The notes under the pieces were generated by a model. It was not told the DNA's origin. It saw only the letters and a program-made list of their open reading frames with translations, and did not search any database. Of a stretch of 64,000 nt of DNA, positions 22,441-33,531 are shown one piece after another. Within the stretch, counting starts at the first letter, position 1. Each line of letters starts with the position of its first letter. A program made the position numbers and the translations under genes. Source of the stretch: Antedon mediterranea (taxonomy: Eukaryota; Echinodermata; Crinoidea; Comatulida; Antedonidae); NCBI RefSeq assembly GCF_964355755.1, contig NC_092672.1, positions 18,040,501-18,104,500 of the forward strand, read 5' to 3'.

Positions 22441-22949
22441 ATGTCTTCAGATGTTTCGTCTAGTCATCAAAACAAATTATTATGAACACCATATTGTATT
22501 GATCTCTCTAATTACTTTTAGATGTGTTATCATTTATCTAAAATGTATATTTCTCAATAATAAACATTTACTTTATAAATTTTGTAAAAATACATTTATA
22601 ATATGCCTTCTTATTGAAAGTGTCGTTACAAACCGTGCGTCTCAAATTTGTTTCCTTTTGTGTGCGTTTTTATATCAGTACGTATTGTGTCTTTCTTAAA
22701 AGATTTAAAATTGAAAACACGTATAAAATGAAATTCATTTTGAAAAAAAGAAATTGTATTTAAATTTAATAAGTCTATACTTTATACATTTTGTATGTTT
22801 ATTTTTGTAATATTACTTATTATATATAAAATATAACTACTGTTAAAAATACTACTGTTTAAAATAAAAAATAAAAAGTAAACAGAATATTTTTAATCAC
22901 AATCATTTAATATGTATGTTTGCAATTACATTTAACAAATTCAAAAACT

Positions 22950-24083
22950 TCATACACGAGTTAAACAACACGCAAAGATCAAATTTCATTTTTGTTGTTG
23001 ACGTTAAAAACAAAATGTATTTCAATACACATTCTATTGTAATACACTTTACAAAATATAATTTTTAATCGCAATCATTTATTTTGTATGTTTGCAATTA
23101 CATTTAACAAATTCAAAAACTTGTTTTCTTTTTTTTTTTTTTTTTTAAATAAATTAGAAAAACATCATACACGAATTAAACAACACGCAAAGATAAAATT
23201 TCATTTTTTGTTGTTGATGTTAAAAACAAAATGTATTTCAATACACATTCTACTTCAACAGAAAAGAAAAAAATTAAGTAAAGTCAAGAAATAAACTTAT
23301 CATGAATTAAAATAGGAAAACTACTTTTACAAATTTACACTGACATAAATTAAGTCAAAACATAATTAATTTATTTTATTAAACAAATCTATTGCAATAC
23401 ACTTTACAAACATAATAATAATAAAAATTCAACAGAAAATAAAACAAATTAAATTAATTCGAAAAATAAATTTACCATGAATTAAAATAGGGTAACTACT
23501 TTTACAAATTTATAATACAAAATAAATATTAAGTGAGATTTTGGTTTACGGGTTATTTTGTTAGGATTAGTTGTTGTTATTTTTTCCAGTCCGATTCCTC
23601 GTACCATGCTACCAACTATTTCAAAATTGACTTCCTTTGATTTTTGGAAATCTAGAGTCAAACCTTTGATTTTGCAAACAGTTTGTCTGAATCAAATTTT
23701 ATACACGTTATTTTTCCAAATCCATTCCCCATTGTTCATCAATAGCACTTACAAGTACCCAGTTTTGTTTGAATTTACGTTGAATGGATGTGTGTAATGT
23801 ATTGCTTGTTCAGTCAGTCTTGAACTTGTCTCTTGGTAATATTTAAATCGTCTTTTACATTTTGATAAAGTCGGTCCACACCACCAAAACTATCAGGATG
23901 CTTAGGATCTTAATATACTTTTCTTAAGTACTCATCCATATTCATTACCCTCATTCACCCAAATGAAAATTAAAAAAATAAATCAAATACTTAAATAACA
24001 CGCAAAGATCAAATTTCATTTTTGTTGTTGTTGCTTTTAAAAGAAAAAAACACAACCTTTATTTTAACACACATTCTATTTCA
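22950..24083. repeat. Three copies of the roughly 95-bp UTR-like repeat, right arm
   Basis: Mirror images of the left-arm copies at about 22953-23043, 23173-23253 and 23983-24078, each with 'aacacgcaaagatcaaatttcattttt'. Confidence 0.6.
23573..23945 (-). pseudogene. Broken Polinton/YMD3-type integrase remnant, right arm
   Basis: Mirror of the left remnant, with the same stops and frame changes. Both arms share the same lesions, so the integrase was dead before the arms were duplicated or last homogenised. Confidence 0.7.
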
Positions 24084-24194
24084 ATATAATTTATAACCAT
24101 AATAATAATAAATTTACCGAAAAGAAATAAGAATTATAACATTATGTAACATTAATTAAAAAAGTGTTAAGATATTATTTTAAATTTGTACAAA

Positions 24195-24887
24195 TTACAA
24201 TTGGTAAAGAATCTTATTAAAAAGCTCTGAATCATTTGTAATCAACTTTATGGCTTTATCGAACGCATCAACATTGATACAACGTAAATGAAAGTAGTTT
24301 AGCGCCCATTCAAAATGGGTAGCGCTATTGTCCACAAGTTTCAATGCCAGAATTGGTCGAAAAAATGTTAAGAGTTGTTCATATCTTGAGCCGTGAAAGT
24401 TATAACGTTCAACCATGTCCTTCAGAATGAATATAAATTCTTCTATGAAAACCTTCTCAATTGTTCTCATTATTTCTTTGTACTCAAGTTCGGTAGTTTC
24501 TTTCTTAATCTCCGCCTCCAGCACAGGGTTCAGGTACTCTTCTGCAAACACCTCATCTTCTACCTCATCTTCTACATCGGATTTTCTTGTCAGAAATAGG
24601 TGGTAGTCAACTACCGATGACGTGTCGTCGTATACAATCCTCTCCTCTTCAGAAATTATTCTCGATCTATAATGTTCGTCTTCTTCAGTATTAGATACAT
24701 TATTGAAATCAACGTTCATTGGAGGTGGAGGTTGAATCGCCATTAAACACGTCATACAATTTGAAGGTACTGCTGTGCCGTGTTGATGTGAAACTTTGTG
24801 TATCTTTACTCGATTAGATACAGGGCTCTGTCCTTTTGAAGAAGAAAAAACTCTCTTACTACCGGATTGATTTTGAGTAGAATTCAT
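24195..24887 (-). CDS. Unrecognised 230-residue protein, right-arm copy
   Basis: Mirror copy of the left-arm ORF, start ATG at 24885-24887. It differs by Thr for Ala (FLTRKSD) and Ile for Met (EEFIFILK). The frame is fully open. The TATA-like tract is mirrored at about 24978-24994. Confidence 0.7.
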   Translation of the reverse strand: MNSTQNQSGSKRVFSSSKGQSPVSNRVKIHKVSHQHGTAVPSNCMTCLMAIQPPPPMNVDFNNVSNTEEDEHYRSRIISEEERIVYDDTSSVVDYHLFLTRKSDVEDEVEDEVFAEEYLNPVLEAEIKKETTELEYKEIMRTIEKVFIEEFIFILKDMVERYNFHGSRYEQLLTFFRPILALKLVDNSATHFEWALNYFHLRCINVDAFDKAIKLITNDSELFNKILYQL

Positions 24888-25265
24888 CCTGATAGATAAT
24901 AACAGCAGGATAAAGAACAGATGACTAAATGTTAAAAATCTAAAGCAGGAAAACTGTACTGTTTTCAAATTAACAATCTGTATATATATATAGTAAATCA
25001 GGTACCGTGTTAAAAATAAAACAATTTACATATATCATACTTAATTAAATAATTCATAGAATAAATACCAACGCAATTACTAAGTATTCGTTAAAACACT
25101 CTCATATTAATAAAAATATATTAATATTCACGATCGAATATTAAAACATCTCATTACTTATTCATTGGACTGAGATCGCTACGCTTACAAAAACAACGAA
25201 TTATGATTGGTAGATTAATTCATTAGCGCTATGTTTATAAGGAATCTTATTGGTTCATTGCCTGA

Positions 25266-25273
25266 TGACGTCA
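25266..25273 (+). promoter_or_regulatory. CRE-like TGACGTCA, right arm inner copy
   Basis: Preceded by 'cttattggttcattg' (inverted CCAAT). About 155 bp downstream, toward the element tip, ATGAAG|GTAAGC at 25428 looks like a short first exon with a donor. This suggests transcription outward through the tip, or a leader exon. Confidence 0.4.
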
Positions 25274-25668
25274 CATACCCTCTAAAATCACAGGATTTGA
25301 AAAAAATAGACAGCGGATTGATGTTATGATTTTGTTCTTATACAAACATATAAAAAAAGCAGTAATCAAAGCTGATTAAACTTGTAGATTTTATTCATTA
25401 AAATATACTATAATATCAGACTTCTCAATGAAGGTAAGCACATTATTTTTAATTTTTATTTATTTATTTATTTATTACCATCTTTATATATTGAAGGAAT
25501 ACCCTTAAAAAATAATGCGGTTATTTAACTAAACGAAAAAACAAAAGGATAAAAAACTAATAAAATAATTAAATAACTTTTAATATCTTTGAATATCTCA
25601 ACAAGGACAACGAATTCTAATTTCATTAGCATTATGCTTATAAGGAATCTTATTGGTTCATTGCCGGA

Positions 25669-25676
25669 TGACGTCA
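25669..25676 (+). promoter_or_regulatory. CRE-like TGACGTCA, right arm outer copy
   Basis: Same arrangement as the inner copy: 'cttattggttcattgcc' upstream, and ATGAAG|GTAAGC at 25855 downstream. Confidence 0.4.
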
Positions 25677-26232
25677 CATACCCGCTAAAATCACAGAATT
25701 ACAAAAAATGACCTGTCCACGCCTCACATGTAAACTAATTCCATGGAAAGACAGCGAATTGATGTTATGATTCCTTATACAAACATAAAAAACAGTAATC
25801 AAAGCTGATTAAACTTGTGGATTTTATTCATTAAACTGTACATCAGACTTCTCAATGAAGGTAAGCACATTGTCTTTAATATTTAAATGTAAATATTTAT
25901 TTAAACATCATGTAATACATGTATTACGTTTAAAAATTATACGTAAAACTATCACTCATTTACTAATTATTCATTAAAACACCCCTCATATTAATAAAAA
26001 TATATTAATATTCATGAATATTAAAACATCTTATTACTTCTTCATTGGACTGAGATCGCTAAACAAATTAATTTATTCATTTATTAAAAAATAATACCAT
26101 TTTAATTATTAAATATTCATAAAACTACCCCCTAATTAATTATTCATAAATAGTACACTCATAATTAATATATTAATATTCATTAATTAATTTATGAATT
26201 ATTCATTGGACTGAACGGGGAACTATACTACT

Positions 26233-26238
26233 TGTGTT
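26233..26238. repeat. Target-site duplication TGTGTT, right copy
   Basis: Directly follows the CT terminus. With one copy removed, the LINE reading frame is continuous (GRSC followed by VTQASS). Confidence 0.85.
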
Positions 26239-27335
26239 ACACAAGCTTCATCCATATACCACGAATGGTCCAAAATATTAGATGGTACGAACCCACCAGT
26301 CGTCGATGCTATATTCCTTGATTGGGAAAAAGCATTTGACCGTGTGAGTCACCCTAAACTATTACGTAAGCTCCACAATTTTGGTCTATGTGGTCCAATT
26401 TTGAAATGGATGGGCTCCTTTCTTACTGATCATTGCCAACAGATTGTCCTAAATGGACTGATATCTGACCGTACGCCTGTTGTTTCAGGTGTACCTCAAT
26501 GGTCGGTACTTGGCCCATTACTTTTCAACTCGTTCGTTTTTTACCTCCCTATGTCGATCAACTCTCAAAATATGACAATATGCCGACGATACGGTGGTGT
26601 TTAGGTCAATTAGATGTGAATATGATGCGATATTACTTCAAAAAGATCTAGATAACATCGATGAATAACATGATGAGACTTAATGCTAAAAAATGCAAAG
26701 TTCTCCATATTACTCGCAAACGTAATCCCATTCATGCTCGTTATCATATTCACACTAATGACCTTCAGGCAGTTACCTCCTACAAATATCTTGGTATTCA
26801 CTTTGAAAGCAATCTCTCTTGTCAACGCATGTGTCCGCAATTACCACAAAATATCTCCAAATTGTCGGATTCATAAAGCGTTTAGTGATATTTAACGACC
26901 CTGTAGTTTTGATGAGGCTTTTTAACGGTTTATGTAGGCCCATACTTGAGTATGCTGCCCCTGTTTGGGTGCCTCATCAAAAACAACATATTACTAGCAT
27001 AAATAAACCTCTTCGAAGGATCACAAAATTGTGTGCTAAGGGCGATTACGAGCAACGGCTTGAACATGGACCAGAGAGTGTGTTTTCTCAGTATACTTTT
27101 TATTATGAAATGTTTGTATGGTCGAATTGATCTTAATATTCATGATTTTAATCCAAGATATTCCGAATCAGTTATTTTTAAACACAAATATGCCAGAACC
27201 AATTCTTTTAAATATTCATTGTACACTACTTTTCCCCGTGTATGGCAAGAGATTCCTAATTATATTAGAGAACATTCTTTATTTAGTTTTAACACATTTG
27301 TGACAGCTCTCCGGTCTTATGTCAGGCAACTTTAA
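26233..27335 (+). pseudogene. Jockey/CR1-like LINE ORF2, right part
   Basis: Continuation of the reverse transcriptase cut at 16096: AIFLDWEKAFDRVSHPKLL (motif A, 26310-26370), SGVPQWSVLGPLLF (26485-26530, Gly replaced by Trp), ADDTVVF (26582-26602, catalytic motif C), AKKCKVLHITRK and YKYLGIHF. The C-terminal region has PILEYAAPVWVPH and ends ALRSYVRQL before a stop at 27335. Frameshifts near 26560, 26650, 26850 and 27100 make it a pseudogene. Confidence 0.8.
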
Positions 27336-27485
27336 ACTTTTTATTTTTTTATCTTTAAACTATCATTTTTATCTGTACATAATATTTATATATATATATA
27401 TATATTTTAGATTCAATTTTAATGATTGTTCAATTTGATGCCTCGCAATTTTTAAATTTTTATATCTTTGTATTTTGAATGTTCA
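27336..27485. other. LINE 3' flank, AT-rich
   Basis: T-rich sequence with a (TA)n tract at 27389-27406. Probably the 3' UTR of the split LINE. No poly(A) tail is evident. Confidence 0.4.
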
Positions 27486-27837
27486 AGTGCGGTTCTAGGA
27501 CACCTACCCCCTAGACAGTTACCCCCCGGATGTTTACCACCCGGACAACTACCCCCTTAGGACAACTACCCCCCGGACAACTACCCCCCGGACAACTACC
27601 CCCTTAGGACAACTACCCACTTAGGATAACAACCCCCCGGACAACTACCCCCCGGACAACCACCCCCTTAGGACAACTACCCCCTTAGGATAACTACCCC
27701 CCGGGTAACTACCCCCCCGGTCAACTACCCCCCGGTCAACTACCCCCGGTCAACTACCCCCCCCCCCCCCCCCCCATCCAAAAGTAGACAAATATATAGG
27801 ACCGGTTTCTGTAAAAATGAAATCATCTGTTTTTAAC

Positions 27838-28278
27838 GGGTGTTTCGAAACTAGAGACCCGAGACCAGAGACCTGACACGAGACCCAATACGAAAAGGGA
27901 GACCTATATTTGGGTCTCCCTTTTCGTATATTAGGGTCTCCCTTTTCGTCTAGTGTGGTCTCTCTTTTCGTATAGTGGGGTCTCCCTTTTCTTATAGTGG
28001 AGTCTCCCTTTTCTTATAGTGGGTCTCCCTTTTCGTATATTTGGGTCTCCCATTTTGTATATTTGGGTCTCCCTTTCGTATAACTGGGTCTCCCTTTTCG
28101 TATATTTAGGTCTCCCTTTTCGTATATTAGGGTCTCCCTTTTCGTATAGTGGGGTCTCCCTTTTCGTATAGTAGGGTCTCCCTTTTCGTACGTGGGTCTC
28201 CCTTTTCGTATATTTAGGTCTCCCTTTTCGTATTGGGTCTCTGGTCTCTGGTCTCGGGTCTCTAGTTTCGAAACACCC
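27838..28278. mobile_element. Nested 441-bp TIR element with 9-bp target duplication
   Basis: It starts GGGTGTTTCGAAACTAGAGA and ends with the complement. Inverted ends are about 65 bp. The flanks GTTTTTAAC (27829-27837 and 28279-28287) are a perfect 9-bp duplication. The core is a tandem array of about 19-bp units (GGTCTCCCTTTTCGTATA). GG..CC ends with a 9-bp duplication fit a Mutator-like MITE, by inference. Confidence 0.75.
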
Positions 28279-28289
28279 GTTTTTAACCG

Positions 28290-28920
28290 ATTATTCTGTT
28301 TAACAGCACGCTAGACCCTAGATGCGCTAGATTTAAAGTACCGTATTTAATGAAAAAACGGCCTGGGCTGTTTATTGTTTAGGTGGTTTTTAGGTGGACA
28401 TTTATTGGAAGAAAGTTGTTTATTCAATGGGAGGGGGTATAATCTAATGGAAATAGACGCCGATTATTCCATATGATGTTTCATGGGAGTGACATGGTCA
28501 CCGTTTATTTGAGGGGAATTTATTTAAAGATCGACGTTTATTCGGTGAGTGAACATTGAGGTCAAATATCAAAAGTGATATTATTCTTCAAGTGTACAAA
28601 AATACATATAATTATGACAAATTTGAGACAAAAATTAATTCTTTTAAGACCAGTAGTTATCGAAGCATTGTCCTGACGCAAAAATTATTATTATTAGCGA
28701 ACCCAGTCTTTACAGTAAATACAGGGAGTACTATATAATACGTTCGACTATCCTATTATCATGTGTGACAATCTTCAGTTTATACCAGGCTATATTTATG
28801 TTCAATCTTTTACTTTTGTTTACAATGGTGAATAGTAATTCGTCAAAGTAACGAATTAAAATATAGTTATTAATTCCTATTATACACTGTTGCAGAGTCA
28901 GGTTGTTGAATGGTCTGGGT
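28290..28920. other. Interior of the foldback element, no gene recognised
   Basis: AT-rich sequence with repeated 'tttattg' motifs. A 60-codon frame at 28556 has no recognisable features. Confidence 0.4.
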
Positions 28921-29318
28921 GGTTAGGGTGTTCTAAAGGGATAGTTTTCTGGGTGGTAATTGTCCGGGGGGTAATTGTCCGGAGGGTAATTGTTCCTAGG
29001 GGGTAATTGTCCGGGGGGTAGTTGTCCAGGGGGTAGTTGTCCTAAGGGGGTTGTTGTCCTAAGGGGGTAGTTGTCCGGGGGGTATTTGTCCGGGGGGTAG
29101 TTTTCCTAAAGGGGTAGTTGTCCTAAGGGGGTAGTGGTCCAGGTGGTGGTTGTCCGGGGGGTAGTTGTCCGGGGGGTAAATGTCCAGGGGGTGAATATCC
29201 GGATACGAAAATTAATGACTGTTCGAATACTAAAACATCCTTAGAATATCTATAATTATCACACACTAAATTAGAAAAAACATTATGACGCCATTCCTGT
29301 TTTGAGATGTCACTCAAT

Positions 29319-29333
29319 CGGAGATTACTCTTT
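29319..29333. repeat. LINE target-site duplication, 3' side
   Basis: CGGAGATTACTCTTT is repeated exactly at 35082-35096, bounding the L1/Tx1-like LINE. The adjacent T-run belongs to its poly(A) tail. Confidence 0.85.
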
Positions 29334-29348
29334 TTTTTTTTTCTCTTT

Positions 29349-29364
29349 TGTGGCGCAAACACCA
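29349..29364 (-). promoter_or_regulatory. 3'-terminal LINE hairpin
   Basis: On the RNA strand GTGGTGTTTGCGCCAC folds into a 6-bp stem with a 4-nt loop about 8 nt before the A-tail. The older LINE downstream has a hairpin of different sequence at the same place. In other LINE families such 3' hairpins are where the reverse transcriptase binds. Confidence 0.5.
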
Positions 29365-29702
29365 CTTTTATTCACATTCATATTATCTCATATTACATAA
29401 AATCGTATTATTTAACTTGTAAATGTCGTTACAGTTCATAAGTAACATTTTTACATATATGAATTCTGTATTACTCCTTTTTTCATTAATTTTCGTATAT
29501 TTTGTTATACACTTGACAGGATCATCATTGTCATCTATCCCGTTTTAAAATAGTTCACACATTTTCATTTGTTTGTTTTCATTTTACAACCCGGATTATA
29601 CAATATATTTATATACATGATAAAAAAAACAATAATAACTCAGTACCACCAGTAACCCGTATTACTGTAATTCTTTTTCGGTTAATCGTATCAAATTAGA
29701 AA

Positions 29703-32700
29703 TTATATTATCATAATCTTATTTCTTAAAGCTACCCATTTTTCTATACTTGTTTCTTTATTGTTATATGTTTCACATTCAATGTTATATAACATATTGC
29801 TTTTAAATGAATTCCATAAAGATTTACCCACTGGCTTATTTAGTGCAGATAACATTTTTATTCTATAAATAGTAAATGCTGCAAAAGTGTAAATATAATC
29901 TATTAGCTTATCTCCCGTTCCTAGTATTAATTGTTTAAATGATATATTATTGTGATTTAAACTTACAAAGATACTAAGCATTTTCCTCCAATATTTCTGA
30001 ATAAATCTACAACTAAAAAACAAATGATTTTCATTTTCAATTTCTCCACATTTGTCACACGTTTGTGTTTCCTTAACTTTCCACTGATACAGCCGTTTGT
30101 TGGTAGGCAGTATTCTATGTAACATCTTATAATTGAATTGTGCTAGTTTCTTATCTTTCATTTTACATACTTTCCGTAACCAAGAAGTTTTCCAATCAAT
30201 GTTGTTATCATTGAAGTACTCTTCCCATTTTAGTTGTGACATTGGAATAATGAAATATTCTTTCACAAACCATGAGTATATTAGTTTGGTAGTATTAATC
30301 TCATACTTGGTCCCAACTAATTCATCATTATCATCACAATTGAAAATATCTACCTCCTTAATAATACGTTTCCATTGAATTGGTATTGCCTTAATAATGC
30401 ACAAATACTCATTTAACCAGTTTGTTTTACATTGTAGTTTCACCAGTATTTCGTTTGATGTTAAAAAAGTGTTCTTATTAACAATGTCTTTAATACTGAT
30501 AATGCCACTGTCAATCCAATGCTTGTAGAAAAGCGATTTTTTTTTTTAGTTTAACGTAGTGGTTTCCCCACAGTTGCTCATTCATTATATCGTTATAAGT
30601 TTCAGGGTTTTTTTTAGAGATTCTGTTATAATTTATGTAGGCTTTTATCATATTTTTGTAAAACAGTGGAATTTTATCAGAATTAACATCAATAATGTTA
30701 TAACATGACATATTAAGTAAAACATTAACATCACATATTTTTTTAATATAATACATTGGAATATTTTTCCATTTAGCACCATCATCATTCATAATTCTTT
30801 TTAACCAGCCACACATGAGTGCGTTAACATGAAGAGTAAAATCAGGCATTTTAATGCCTCCCATCTCAACATCACCAATTAGAGTTTTTCTTTTTATCTT
30901 TTCCCTTTTATTGTTCCAAATAAAATTATATATTAGATTTGTAACTTGTGTATATACATATTTTGGAACATCAGTGATATTTGCAGCATATGTTAATTTA
31001 GATAGTGCAAGAATTTTCAGGATTATTATTCTACCAAAAATTGAGAGATTTCTAGCATTCCATTGTTTTAAAGTCTTTTCTAGCTCTATTAATTTAACAT
31101 CCCAGTTTTTTCTGGTACATTCTTCTGTATTATATCCTACATATATGCCTAAAATTTTGATCGGGTGTTTTACCCAATTTAATTCTAAAGGTCTATCTAT
31201 TCTGTTCTTCCATTTACCAATCCAAAAAGCATTGGTTTTTTTTTTTATTTAGTGTCATTCCAGATACTTCACAAAAACGTTCAATTACACTGACTGCTGA
31301 CTTAATACTTTTGTCATTACCAACATACAAAACAGTATCATCGGCTAATTGGCTTATTCTAGCTTCTATGTTATTTTCATTATTTGGAAGTTTAATACCC
31401 TTATAGTCATCTTTGTTTCTTATTCTAGATGCCATTACTTCAACCACTAAAATGAATAACAGAGCAGATAGAAGACAACCTTGTCTAATACCTCTTTCCA
31501 TTTTAAAATTGTTTGAAACCCAACCATTGTTAACTGTGACACATTCAACGTTATTGTATAATACTTTTACCCAGTTACAAAAGAACATTCCAAAGTTAAA
31601 CTTTTCTAGAACATTGAACATAAAATCTCTACTAATAGAGTCAAAAGCCTTCTTAAAATCTACGGTAATTATTGCCCCTTCGATATCATTACACTCTGTA
31701 TAATAAAGCAGGTCTTCTATTAACCGAATGTTTTCACCAGCGAAACGGCCTTTTATATAACCTTTTTGGTCTGAACTTACTATTGATTTAATAACCATTT
31801 TAAGTCTGTTACTTAATACATGTGCAAGAATTTTGTAATCGGTGTTTAAGAGGGTAATGGGACGCCAATTATTCAAATTTTCTCTTTCTCCATCCTTGAA
31901 CAAAAGGGTGATTACACCTCGTTTTTGCGAAAAGGATAATTCTTGAGAATTATAACTTTCATTTAACGCATCGCAAATTAAATGTTTAATATTATTCCAA
32001 AAGAACACATAAAATTCAACACTTAGACCATCCGATCCAGGTGTTTTATTTTTTTCCATCATTGAAATGGCCTTTTTACATTCATCAATAGTGACGTAAC
32101 CTTCACAATTTTCTTTTTCTATTTCTGAAAGCTTGTTTATAGTAGAATTACAAAGGTATTTATTAATTTTTCCAGGGTTTATAACATTTTTTGCGTATAA
32201 ACCTTCGAAATGTTGTATTTGTTCCTTTAAGATATCAATTGGGCTCGTTGCTAAGCTCCCATCTTTAGTAATTAAACTTTTTATGTGTTTCTTTTTACTT
32301 TTGGATCTTTATAACCCAAGAAAGTATTTTGTATTCCGCTCGCCTTCCTCTATCCATTTTACTCTGGACCTAATTTGCGCGCCTTTTGCTTCTACATTAT
32401 AAATGTTTTCAAGCTCTATTTTTTTGTTTTCAATTTTATTTTCAATGGTTATATCACAATTTTGAGTATTCATAATTGTTTCATTTAAGTTTTTTATTTG
32501 TTTTTGTAATTTTTCTTTCTTTTTATTCTGGTTTTTATTTTTTTGTTTTCCGTATGCAATTGAAAATTCTTTTATTTTTGTTTTTACAAGCTCCCATAAC
32601 AAACTTGCACTTACAGGTTCTCTATTATTTTTTAGTATTGAAACATCAATTATTTTAATTACTAATTTTGTAAATGTTTCATCTTTCAGAAAGCTATTGT

Positions 32701-33466
32701 TGAACATCCATAAACCAGGACCGCGTATTTTTTCATGCAAATCTATTTTAATTGATACCGCCTGGTGATCTGTGAGAATGGCTGGACGAATGTCACAGGC
32801 TAAAACATCTCCATTTGAAAAGAGATCTTCTGATATTAACCAGTAATCCAGCCTACGGAAAATGTTGTTAAATCTCTTACGCCACGTAAATTGTCGCTTA
32901 TTCATGTTTTTGGATCTCCAAATATCATTTAAATTTAAATTTTTCATTAGGTTTTTAATCGTAAAAACAGATTTATCAGACCTATTTGCGCTACCTTTTT
33001 GGTCAATGTCACTATTCATGATGCAATTCAGATCTCCACCTAGAATGATAGAATTACCCTTCCCTCCATCAAAGTCATTGTAACATTTGTGTATGGTCCT
33101 AAAGAATGCACTTCTATTTTTGCTTTCATTAGGAGCATAAATATTTATAATGTCCAATTCCTTTTCATTTATCATTAAATTAAGAAATATATATCTTCCA
33201 TCAATATCAGTTAACTTTTTAACAATTTTGCATTCAAGACCTTTTCGTAATAGTATCGACACTCCTCTACTATGTGAATTACCTATACTATGGATCGCTT
33301 CACCTTCCCAAACAAAGTTTGATTTATTAATAATCTCATTTGTTAGATGGGTTTCCTGAAGCAGACATATATCCGCTTTTTGATCTTTTACCCATTGGAA
33401 TAGCTTATGTTGCTTATTTATATTTCTAGCTCCTCTAACGTTTAGTGTTATACAATGTAAATTCAT
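29703..33466 (-). pseudogene. LINE ORF2: endonuclease and reverse transcriptase, three lesions
   Basis: Starts at the ATG ending at 33466. The N-terminal endonuclease shows ITLNVRGARN, LLQETHLT, GGDLNCIMNS and TDHQAVSI. The reverse transcriptase (about 31214-32062) has NKTPGSDGLSVEFY, NNWRPITLLNTDYKILA, VDFKKAFDSISR, RGIRQGCLLSALLF and ADDTVLYVG. The C-terminal domain follows, with MGGIKMPDF and a CDKCGEIENENHLFFSC zinc-type motif near 30040. Lesions are a stop at 32309-32311 where relatives have Glu, and frame changes in A-runs at about 31236-31246 and 30537-30547. Endonuclease type and the GSDG..EFY pattern place it in the L1/Tx1 group. Confidence 0.85.
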
Positions 33467-33531
33467 AAGATTAGAGTAAAGAGCTTCCTAGGGAAATTAC
33501 AATATTTAGAATACATATTATTAAGATTAAA

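Larger units (their letters stand above)
16097..26232. mobile_element. Palindromic Polinton/Maverick-like (adintovirus-like) element, 10,136 bp
   Basis: The element starts AGTAGTATAGTTCCCC and ends with its exact complement. The left arm (16097 to about 20990) and right arm (about 21200 to 26232) are nearly identical inverted copies around a roughly 200-bp spacer. AG/CT ends, a 6-bp target duplication and an integrase remnant with Polinton-type motifs all point to this class. Each arm, from tip to centre, holds a duplicated promoter-like module, a 230-residue ORF, the dead integrase, AT-rich UTR-like repeats, and a Bcl-2-like gene facing outward. No DNA polymerase B, packaging ATPase, protease or capsid gene is visible. 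It must therefore be non-autonomous. It probably arose by inverted duplication of one end of a full element. Confidence 0.8.
21200..26232. repeat. Right arm of the giant inverted repeat
   Basis: Inverted copy of the left arm carrying one extra block of about 141 bp (21541-21681). Elsewhere it differs by scattered single bases and homopolymer lengths. Confidence 0.95.
27490..29207. mobile_element. Foldback-like element with GGACAACTACCCCC arrays
   Basis: A tandem array of GGACAACTACCCCC/TTAGGACAACTACCCCC units (27500-27775) is mirrored by GGGGGTAGTTGTCC units at 28925-29200. The middle (27776-28920) carries a nested TIR element and unique AT-rich DNA. Ends are not sharp and I found no target duplication. 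A long poly-C run ends the left array. Confidence 0.6.

Noticed and set aside
16097-26232. Assembly artefact (false mirror)
   Set aside because: The arms differ by a 141-bp block and substitutions, and the element has its own target duplication within a foreign LINE. Still worth long-read confirmation.
16089-26240. 8-bp target duplication (TTGTGTTA), suggesting hAT or P
   Set aside because: The terminal A of the left flank and T of the right flank belong to the palindrome or target; exact symmetry gives AG..CT ends and a 6-bp duplication, and the LINE frame agrees.
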